A stretch of 64,000 nt of DNA from Crystallibacter permensis (GTDB taxonomy: Bacteria > Actinomycetota > Actinomycetes > Actinomycetales > Micrococcaceae), in NCBI RefSeq assembly GCF_025960875.1, contig NZ_JAODLR010000018.1:1-64000 (forward strand), read 5' to 3'. A model generated the notes under the pieces. The model did no database searches. It saw only the letters and a program-made list of their open reading frames with translations, and was not told where the DNA came from. The position numbers were made by a program, and so were the translations under genes. Shown here piece after piece: positions 58,332 to 64,000 of this stretch; position 1 is the stretch's first letter, and the number at the start of each line of letters is the position of its first letter.

Positions 58332-59219
58332 TCAGGCCTTCTTCTCGAGCTTGAGGATTTCGCGGGCTTCGTCGGGCGTGGCCACCGACGAGCCGAGGTC
58401 GTGGACAATCTGGATGGCGCGTTCGGTCAACTGCGCGTTGGTGGCCTTGACACCCTTGCTGAGGTAGAGATTGTCTTCCAGCCCCACCCGGACGTGGCCG
58501 CCGAGCAGCACGGACTGGGCCACCCACGGCAGCTGGTCGCGGCCGATGGCGAAGGAGGTCCACTGTGCGCCCTCGGGCAGCATGTTGACCATGGCGTGCA
58601 GCAGGCCCGCGTCGACGGGGGCGCCGTAGGGGATACCCATGCACAGCTGGTACAGCGGCGGCGGGGCAATGAGGCCTTCTTCCACCATCACGTTCGCGAA
58701 CCAGAGGTTGCCGGTATCGAAGATCTCCATCTCCGGCTTCACTCCCAGCTGCTTGATGCGCTCGGCGCCCTCGCGCAGCATGTCGGGGGTGCTGATATAG
58801 ACCTGGCTGCCTTCGCCGAAGTTCAGCGAGCCGCAGTCGATGGTGCAGATTTCCGGCCGCAGCTCCTCCACGTGGGCCAGGCGCTCCAGCCCGCTGACTA
58901 GGTCCGTGCCGGGCAGCTGCTTGGTGGGGTGGCCCGGGTCCAGCACCAAGTCGCCGCCCATGCCGGCCGTGAGGTTGATGACCGGGTCCACGTCGCTTTC
59001 CCGCACCAGACGGACAACTTCGCGGTACAAGGCCACATCGCGTGAACCCTGCCCGGTTTCGACGTCGCGGACATGGATGTGGACCACGGAAGCTCCGGCA
59101 CGCGCCGCGGCGATGGCATCAGCCGCGATCTGCTCAGGGGTGACGGGTACGTGCTCGCTCTTGCCGGTGGTGTCGCCGGCGCCGGTGAGTGCGCAGGTGA
59201 CGATAACCTTGCGGTTCAT
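58332..59219 (-). CDS. Beta-keto acid cleavage enzyme (BKACE, DUF849), 3-dehydrocarnitine cleavage-like
   Basis: About 295 residues from the ATG at 59219. The zinc ligands are in [10 protein letters not shown] (His-x-His) and the family motifs [62 protein letters not shown] and [14 protein letters not shown] are all present. BKACEs react a beta-keto acid with acetyl-CoA to give acetoacetate and an acyl-CoA. With the neighbours, 3-dehydrocarnitine cleavage to betainyl-CoA is the best prediction. Confidence 0.88.
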   Translation of the reverse strand: MNRKVIVTCALTGAGDTTGKSEHVPVTPEQIAADAIAAARAGASVVHIHVRDVETGQGSRDVALYREVVRLVRESDVDPVINLTAGMGGDLVLDPGHPTKQLPGTDLVSGLERLAHVEELRPEICTIDCGSLNFGEGSQVYISTPDMLREGAERIKQLGVKPEMEIFDTGNLWFANVMVEEGLIAPPPLYQLCMGIPYGAPVDAGLLHAMVNMLPEGAQWTSFAIGRDQLPWVAQSVLLGGHVRVGLEDNLYLSKGVKATNAQLTERAIQIVHDLGSSVATPDEAREILKLEKKA

Positions 59220-60091
59220 TGGGGACTCCCTTGTGGTTTGACAATATTGCGGTCTACAAAACTTTGGATGTGGCTGAACATCTGATCGGAAGTCAGCATG
59301 CCGGTCAGGACCTTGATGCCGAGTCCGTCCATCAGGCTGGTCAGGTCCATGGCCAGCTCCCCGGAGGGCGCATCGACGAAGACACCGGACTGCTGCCCGT
59401 GGAGGATGGTGTCCTCCATGGTCTGGTACCAGCGGCGGTAACCCTGGGCGTGGTTCTCCTTGCCGGACTCGTCCACGGCGACGTCGGCCCAGGTCTGCAG
59501 CCAGATGGACCACTCTGCGTGGCCCCGGTCTCCTGCGGGCAGCTGCAATTCGATCAACCGCTTAAGCCGGTCCACCGGATCCGAAATCGTGTGCAGCTCG
59601 GCGATCTGGCGGTCAAAGGCCAGCTTGACAGAGTAGCGCAGGGCCTCGGCGAAGATCTCCCGCTTGGTGGAGAAGTAGTAGTGCACGGTTGCGCTGCTCA
59701 TCTCGCAAACGTAGGCAATGTCCGCAATTCGTACCGCGGAGTAGCCGCGGCGGGCCAGCAGCCACCATGCCGCTTCGATGATCGCGCGCCGCTTCAGCGC
59801 CTGTTCGTTGTTTTCGCGGTGGCGCGTCGGCAGAACCTTGGCCGGCGGCGGCACTGACGGACCCTGGCTTTGATCGGAACCGGAGATCAGCCAGTTCACC
59901 GTAACGCCGGTGACATCCGCGAGATTGGTCAACTCCGCCGGCAGGAAGCGCCGCGTGCCTTTGAGGGCCTTGGAGAGTTTGGTTTCATCCAGGCCAATGT
60001 GCCGTGCCACCTCCCGTTGGGCGAGGCCGGAATTCCGGATGGAGACGCGGGCTCGTTCTGCTAGTCCCGCGTGATCTGCTGCCGATGCCAT
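59216..60091 (-). CDS. XRE-TetR fusion transcriptional regulator
   Basis: A 291-residue regulator with two DNA-binding domains: an XRE-type helix-turn-helix at residues 10-65 ([26 protein letters not shown]) and, after a linker, a TetR helix-turn-helix at about 95-145 ([49 protein letters not shown]), followed by a TetR ligand domain. Its stop overlaps the BKACE start by ATGA, so the regulator is the first gene of the carnitine operon and probably autoregulated by the upstream palindrome. The fusion is unusual; most TetR proteins have only one HTH. Confidence 0.87.
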   Translation of the reverse strand: MASAADHAGLAERARVSIRNSGLAQREVARHIGLDETKLSKALKGTRRFLPAELTNLADVTGVTVNWLISGSDQSQGPSVPPPAKVLPTRHRENNEQALKRRAIIEAAWWLLARRGYSAVRIADIAYVCEMSSATVHYYFSTKREIFAEALRYSVKLAFDRQIAELHTISDPVDRLKRLIELQLPAGDRGHAEWSIWLQTWADVAVDESGKENHAQGYRRWYQTMEDTILHGQQSGVFVDAPSGELAMDLTSLMDGLGIKVLTGMLTSDQMFSHIQSFVDRNIVKPQGSPQ

Positions 60092-60111
60092 CCCCAGACG
60101 TTATCCCTTGA

Positions 60112-60128
60112 CTTGCGATCTTGGCAAG
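60112..60128. promoter_or_regulatory. Candidate autoregulatory palindrome of the carnitine operon
   Basis: CTTGCGATCTTGGCAAG is an inverted repeat of CTTGC and GCAAG around a 7-base spacer, 21 bp upstream of the regulator gene start. It is embedded in a plausible minus-strand promoter (TTGCCA, 17 bp, ATAACG). Confidence 0.45.
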
Positions 60129-60266
60129 ACCGTCGATTAAAAATCAGTCAGAGTTGCGAATTTGTGACGTGAGACACGTGAGTGGGGGTTGGGGAAAGTG
60201 CGAGGCAGTAATGCCGCACGCCACAATGGTAGGCAAGAGGACGGACGGCGTCGTTGTTATTCAGAC

Positions 60267-61376
60267 CTAAGGCGTCACAACGGTCATGGTGCCGTCGCTT
60301 GCCATGCCGATCGTGGTGCCGAAACTGCTGCTGGCGTCGCCGAGCACGCGGTGCAGCCAGACGGCATCATCCCTTGCCGCCCGTTCCAGCCGCATGCGTC
60401 GGGAGCGCATGGCCACAAGGCGCAGTTCGCGCAGGTCCTGAGAGGCCGCGTCCATGGTGACGAAGTACAGCAGGCGGAGGTCGTTACGGAACTTTTCATA
60501 ACCGCTGATGCCCTCGTAGTCGTTGATCAGGTCGCCGCAGCCGTACAGGATCAGCCGGCCGCGGTAAATCTCGATCGGACGCGGATGGTGGGACGAGTGG
60601 CCGTGCACTATGTCGATGCCGCCATCGATCAGCCAGTGGGCAAGCTGGACCTGGCCGCGGGGAACGTTGTAGCCCCAGTTCGAGCCCCAATGCAGGGAGG
60701 CCACGGCTAGGTCGCCGTCCCGCTTGGCCACGTGGACGCGCTCGATGATCAGCGCTGCGCTAGCCTCGGACAGATCCGGCAGCAAGGCCACGCCCGGCCG
60801 GTTGTTACCGGCGGCATTGGCGAAGGAGACGCCGCTCGACTCAAGGCCGGCTGACCAGACAAGCACCCTCCCGTAACCGGTGCTCAGCACCGCCGGGTTC
60901 CACGCTTTCGCGGCGTTCCGCCCTGCACCAGCGGTTCGGATACCTACCCCGTGCAGCACGTCCACCGTGTCAGTAAGGCCAGGGATGCCGAAGTCCAGCA
61001 CGTGGTTGTTCGCCAACACGCAGACATCGATGCCGGCGATGGTGAGACAAGCGATGTTGTCCGGGCGCATGCGGTAATGGATGCCCTTGCCAGGGGCGAA
61101 ATCGCCGTCGTCGGTAATGCTGGTTTCGAGATTGATAACCCGCGCATCGGGCGCGGCTTCGCCGATGACCTTCAGCGCGTCTCCCCACGGCCAATCCGGT
61201 TCAACAGGTCGGGGAATCGGGCCATTGGCTGCTTCCGCCAGCGCAACGTAATCCCGGGCGTCGCGGACGTACCCCTCCCGCAGCTTCGGCGAGCCAGGGC
61301 TGGGCAGGATCTGGTCCACACCCCGGCCGGTCATCACATCCCCGGCGAGGAACAGCTTGATTGTTTCGGAAGCCAT
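60267..61376 (-). CDS. CapA-family poly-gamma-glutamate-type metallophosphoesterase
   Basis: About 369 residues from the ATG at 61376. CapA pattern: KLFLAGDVMTGRGVDQ, VINLETSITDDGDF, DVCVLANNHVLDFG, then SLHWGSNWGYNVPRGQVQLAHWLIDGGIDIVHGHSSHHPRPIEIYRGRLILYGCGDLINDYEG with the metal-binding His. No signal peptide or membrane segment is seen, unlike the capsule-linked version, so it is a soluble cytoplasmic member. Its neighbours give no clue to the substrate. Confidence 0.82.
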   Translation of the reverse strand: MASETIKLFLAGDVMTGRGVDQILPSPGSPKLREGYVRDARDYVALAEAANGPIPRPVEPDWPWGDALKVIGEAAPDARVINLETSITDDGDFAPGKGIHYRMRPDNIACLTIAGIDVCVLANNHVLDFGIPGLTDTVDVLHGVGIRTAGAGRNAAKAWNPAVLSTGYGRVLVWSAGLESSGVSFANAAGNNRPGVALLPDLSEASAALIIERVHVAKRDGDLAVASLHWGSNWGYNVPRGQVQLAHWLIDGGIDIVHGHSSHHPRPIEIYRGRLILYGCGDLINDYEGISGYEKFRNDLRLLYFVTMDAASQDLRELRLVAMRSRRMRLERAARDDAVWLHRVLGDASSSFGTTIGMASDGTMTVVTP

Positions 61377-61489
61377 CAGCGCACCCGATTCATATGCCCG
61401 CTTGCAACTACTATAACGCTCTCCTTGCCGGGAAAGCACCGGCGGAAGAGGCCACATTCGGGCCGTATTTTCCCAGTCATAATAGAGGG

Positions 61490-61735
61490 ATGAAGACCGC
61501 TGTCTCCTTGCCTGATAAGACCTTTGAACGGGCCGAAGCTCTAGCTAAAGCGCAGGGTCTCGGCTGGTCCGAATTCGTATCTCGCGCCGTTGATCGTTAC
61601 GCCGACGAGCTGGAACGGTCGTCGCTGACTACCCGGATCGACGCAGCGATTGCACGATCTGGAATCGACGATGAGTCGACCATCGCTGTGGGAGCTAGTC
61701 GTTCCACCTTGTCCGCTGATGCTGAAGATTGGTAA
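61490..61735 (+). CDS. Ribbon-helix-helix antitoxin-like protein, no toxin partner
   Basis: 81 residues from the ATG at 61490 with GAGG close upstream. MKTAVSLPDKTFERAEALAKAQGLGWSEFVSRAVDRYADELE is a CopG/MazE-type ribbon-helix-helix and the C-terminus (DDESTIAVGASRSTLSADAEDW) is the acidic tail that normally wraps a toxin. The bases after the stop do not encode a MazF-like toxin; a hairpin and a minus-strand gene follow. Either the toxin has been lost or the protein works alone. Confidence 0.75.
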   Translation: MKTAVSLPDKTFERAEALAKAQGLGWSEFVSRAVDRYADELERSSLTTRIDAAIARSGIDDESTIAVGASRSTLSADAEDW

Positions 61736-61753
61736 TCGAGGCGAAACGCTTTT

Positions 61754-61790
61754 GTTCAGCCCGGCCGCTCACCGAGCAGCCGGGCTGAAC
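61754..61790. terminator. 12-bp hairpin between convergent genes
   Basis: GTTCAGCCCGGC and its complement GCCGGGCTGAAC surround a 13-base loop. It lies between the antitoxin-like gene and the minus-strand dioxygenase gene. It lacks a U-tract in either direction, so it is a probable but unproven two-way terminator. Confidence 0.55.
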
Positions 61791-61811
61791 GAATTGCCGT
61801 TCGGTCTTCGC

Positions 61812-62741
61812 TTAGGCTTCTGCTGGGGCGAGGACGATGTCGAAGCGGGTGCGGGCCCACGCCTGGGCGGCGAGGTCGCGGCCGTCGGGGGTGGGGGTGC
61901 CGGCGGGTTGCTGGTCGAATGTCTTGATCAGGGAGTCTTTGACGCCGAAAACACTGTCGCCGATCTCGATCTGCGGGTCTCCTTCGACGAAGATGTGGGT
62001 GACGAGGGTGCGCAGGTTCTGCGCGGTGACCATGAAGTGCAGGTGCGACGCACGGACGGGGGAGCGGCCGACGGCTTCGAGCATTTTGCCGACGGGCCCG
62101 TCGTGCGGAATCGGGTAAGGGGTCGGGGTAAGGCCCCAGAAACTGTAGTGCCCGTCCTCGTCGGAGTAGAGGTGGGCGCGTCCGGCGACGCGGCCGTCGG
62201 TGTACTGGACGTCGTAGAACCCGTCGTCGTCGGCTTCCCAGACCTCGATCCGCGCGTTGGGTACGGGGTTCCCGCTGGTGTCCTTCACGGTGCCTTCGAC
62301 CCAGCAGGGCTGGCCGGCGGCGCCGCCGGCGATGTCCCCGCCAATCGGGATCTCGGGCGCGTCTTCGGTGAAGAACGGCCCGAAGACGGTTGCCTCGGTT
62401 GCGTCGAGGGTTTGTTTGACGGCTTCATTGTTCACGGCGATGGTCTGCATCGAGGCGCCGAGGACGTCAGAGAGCAGGATGAATTCCTGGCGTTTGTCGT
62501 CGGTGATGTGGCCGGCGGCGGTGAGGAACTCGATGCCCTTGTTCCACTCGTCCTCGGTGAGGCGGACTTCGCGGATGAAGTTGTGCAGGTGCTTGGTAAG
62601 CGACTGCATCAACTGCTTCAACCGCGGGTCTTCAGCCTTATCGAAGGACGCGATGACGGTCTCGACGAGCTGCTGTTCAACGGCCTGCTGTTCGCTGCTG
62701 ATGCCGCCGGTTCCTGATGCAGTGGTGCTGGTTTCGGTCAT
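61812..62741 (-). CDS. Intradiol dioxygenase, hydroxyquinol 1,2-dioxygenase type
   Basis: A 309-residue nonheme iron dioxygenase. The N-terminal helical dimerisation domain ([33 protein letters not shown]) is followed by [17 protein letters not shown], the first ligand Tyr in [10 protein letters not shown], the second in [12 protein letters not shown], and the His pair in [12 protein letters not shown]. Hydroxyquinol enzymes share this N-domain and the [16 protein letters not shown] segment with chlorocatechol-type enzymes. It would cleave hydroxyquinol to maleylacetate and is followed by maleylacetate reductase, which supports the assignment. Confidence 0.87.
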   Translation of the reverse strand: MTETSTTASGTGGISSEQQAVEQQLVETVIASFDKAEDPRLKQLMQSLTKHLHNFIREVRLTEDEWNKGIEFLTAAGHITDDKRQEFILLSDVLGASMQTIAVNNEAVKQTLDATEATVFGPFFTEDAPEIPIGGDIAGGAAGQPCWVEGTVKDTSGNPVPNARIEVWEADDDGFYDVQYTDGRVAGRAHLYSDEDGHYSFWGLTPTPYPIPHDGPVGKMLEAVGRSPVRASHLHFMVTAQNLRTLVTHIFVEGDPQIEIGDSVFGVKDSLIKTFDQQPAGTPTPDGRDLAAQAWARTRFDIVLAPAEA

Positions 62742-62772
62742 GGTGATTCTCCTAAAACTTTGTGCGTCCCGG

Positions 62773-63837
62773 TCAGAGGCCGGGGGTGGTGCCGGCAGTG
62801 GCGGCGCGGAGCAGTTCGGTGAGGTTCTGCTCGGTGGGGGTGCGCGGGTTGGACGCGGGGATCACGGGCAGGATGATGTCGACGGCCTCGGCGATGTTGT
62901 CTTCGGCGAAGCCGTAGTCTTTCAGCGCCTTCGGGGCATCCAACGTTGCGCGGAGCCGGTTGAGTCCTTCCACGGCGTTGTCGGTGCCGAAGGCCGCGGC
63001 GATCCGGTTGGCGGCGTCTGGGGCTTCGGGGGCGTTGAACGCGAGCACATAGGGCATCACGGTGGCGTGGGTCTGGGCGTGGGGCATGTTCCAGGTCCCG
63101 CCGAGGACGTGGCAGATCTTGTGGTGCATCCCGGAACCGGCGGAGGCGAACGCGACCGCGGCCAGATACGCACCGTAGAGCGCCTGCTCGCGTCCCGCTA
63201 GATTCGCGGGATCCTGCTTGACCAGGGGAAGGCCTTGGTTGAGGGCGCGGATGCCTTCCGCGGCCAACGCCTGGTTGATCGGGTCCACCCGCGGTCCCCA
63301 CATGGAGTCTACGCAGTGCGCCAGGGCGTTCAGGCCGGAGGCGACGGACAGGTCCGCTGGCAGCGAGAGGGTCAGTTCGGCGTCGTACACCACCGTCGCA
63401 GGGAGGACGCGGTCGTCGATGCCGGTGGTCTTGCGCGCGGCCTCTGTCAGTCCCCACACATTGGTCGCTTCCGAGCCAGCGTACGTGGTGGGCACCGCGA
63501 TGATCGGCAGACCAGTGGTGAGAGCGATGGCTTTGGCCAGGCCGGTGGTGGAGCCGCCGCCGACACAGACCAGCAGATCGATGCCGTGCTCAGCTGCCGC
63601 GGCGCGGGCTTTTTCTGCCTTCTCGATCGGGACGTGCGGGGCGACGTCGTCGTAATCCAAGGCCACGCTGATGTCCGCGGTGACCCTCTTCGCGATCGGG
63701 GCCTCGAACTCCGAGGCGATCACCATGACCTTCTGTGCGCCTAGGCGGGTGACCTCGGCGCACAGGTTTTCGGCGGCTTTGCCGGAGCCGAACAGCACCC
63801 GCTGTCCCAACGTGACATGTTCAAAATTCAGGCTCAT
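62773..63837 (-). CDS. Maleylacetate reductase
   Basis: A 354-residue iron-containing alcohol dehydrogenase-fold enzyme reducing maleylacetate to 3-oxoadipate. Typical motifs: [20 protein letters not shown] at the N-terminus, [19 protein letters not shown] (nucleotide loop), [49 protein letters not shown] with the metal His. Its ATG overlaps the stop of the upstream partial monooxygenase gene, and the dioxygenase gene follows, giving the standard resorcinol/hydroxyquinol order. Confidence 0.92.
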   Translation of the reverse strand: MSLNFEHVTLGQRVLFGSGKAAENLCAEVTRLGAQKVMVIASEFEAPIAKRVTADISVALDYDDVAPHVPIEKAEKARAAAAEHGIDLLVCVGGGSTTGLAKAIALTTGLPIIAVPTTYAGSEATNVWGLTEAARKTTGIDDRVLPATVVYDAELTLSLPADLSVASGLNALAHCVDSMWGPRVDPINQALAAEGIRALNQGLPLVKQDPANLAGREQALYGAYLAAVAFASAGSGMHHKICHVLGGTWNMPHAQTHATVMPYVLAFNAPEAPDAANRIAAAFGTDNAVEGLNRLRATLDAPKALKDYGFAEDNIAEAVDIILPVIPASNPRTPTEQNLTELLRAATAGTTPGL

Positions 63838-64000
63838 GCTCGGGCTCCTCGGTTCAGGATGGCGGAAACGGTATCCAGAAGCACGGCTTCCGGGTCTGCG
63901 GGCAGGCGGTCGGCGCGCCAGCCGATGTGCTTGTCCGGGCGGACCAATACGGCACCATCTTCTTCTACGCCACGCAGTTTTGCCCAGTCGAAGTACAGGT
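63834..64000 (-). CDS. Partial FAD-dependent aromatic monooxygenase, C-terminal end
   Basis: The gene enters from the right edge and ends at TGA 63836-63834, overlapping the maleylacetate reductase start. The last 55 codons include the LVRPDKHIGWRADRL-type motif seen at the C-terminus of phenol/resorcinol FAD hydroxylases. It probably produces hydroxyquinol for the dioxygenase. Most of the gene lies outside the window. Confidence 0.72.
   Translation of the reverse strand, partial: LYFDWAKLRGVEEDGAVLVRPDKHIGWRADRLPADPEAVLLDTVSAILNRGARA

Noticed and set aside
61736-61811. Missing MazF-like toxin after the ribbon-helix-helix gene
   Set aside because: A short frame follows but it ends in a hairpin within 20 codons and has no toxin motif.
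1-64000. tRNA, rRNA, prophage, integrase or complete insertion sequence
   Set aside because: No cloverleaf-type sequence, transposase or integrase motif, or flanking direct repeat was recognised by eye. A covariance-model scan would be needed to exclude a tRNA completely.

Overview
The window looks like chromosomal DNA of a high-GC actinobacterium of the Micrococcaceae, most like Arthrobacter and its relatives. The reasons are the high GC content, Actinobacteria-type protein sequences, two F420-dependent LLM oxidoreductases beside a coenzyme F420-0 uptake cassette with cofE but no other F420 biosynthesis gene, and many small catabolic operons each with its own transporter and regulator. I saw no rRNA, tRNA, CRISPR array, prophage or intact insertion sequence. 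It reads as an accessory-rich region specialised in nitrogen-containing and aromatic substrates.

Layout. 0-6.4 kb: a decayed amidase fragment, a secreted Pro/Ala/Val-rich protein, a class I/II aminotransferase, a MocR regulator divergent from a YczE-type membrane protein, and a secreted HNH nuclease. 6.5-16.1 kb: a catabolic block (3-hydroxyacyl-CoA dehydrogenase, aldehyde dehydrogenase, glutaryl-CoA dehydrogenase-like enzyme, GabT-like aminotransferase, PucR regulator, family III CoA-transferase, APC permease) that together would take 5-aminovalerate through glutarate to acetoacetyl-CoA. Two promoters of this block share a TTGGA-N7-TCCA element. 17.2-26.9 kb: an operon of APC permease, cytochrome P450, 3Fe-4S-type ferredoxin, ferredoxin reductase, glutamine-synthetase-like ligase, a cytosolic solute-binding-fold protein and two class C26 gamma-glutamyl hydrolases. 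It lies behind two abutting CRP/GlxR-like sites and faces a GntR regulator plus cytosolic Cache sensor pair. This is the best candidate for a poorly described system: oxidation of an amine through a gamma-glutamyl intermediate, possibly a cyclic amine such as piperidine that would feed the neighbouring 5-aminovalerate block.

27.0-29.6 kb: a frameshifted aldehyde dehydrogenase remnant and a zinc-starvation unit (Zur-like box, P-loop-less COG0523 protein, zinc-free ribosomal protein bL36, and a znuA-like gene broken by one stop codon). 29.7-37.0 kb: NCS1 permease, HyuB and HyuA hydantoinase/oxoprolinase subunits and a divergent PucR regulator. 37.0-41.7 kb: small housekeeping or stress genes (HhH-GPD repair protein, RibD-type reductase, DsbA-like protein, zinc-ribbon protein, a HTH gene under a 26-bp palindrome, methyltransferase, DJ-1/PfpI protein). 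41.9-46.8 kb: F420-dependent oxidoreductase, cofE with an unusual octapeptide-repeat tail, and the convergent F420-0 ABC cassette. 47.1-50.4 kb: carbon-nitrogen hydrolase, dihydropyrimidinase/hydantoinase and a second F420-type LLM enzyme.

50.5-60.1 kb: a minus-strand, translationally coupled operon (XRE-TetR fusion regulator, beta-keto acid cleavage enzyme, L-carnitine dehydrogenase-like enzyme, thioesterase, Dpp/Opp-type ABC importer, serine hydrolase), best explained as conversion of L-carnitine to betaine. 60.2-64.0 kb: CapA-like protein, an orphan ribbon-helix-helix antitoxin-like gene, and a hydroxyquinol branch (intradiol dioxygenase, maleylacetate reductase, partial FAD monooxygenase) running off the right edge. 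Across the window the 10-mer CGTCGTTATT occurs nine times on the two strands, in several reading frames and often in linkers, which coding alone does not explain.
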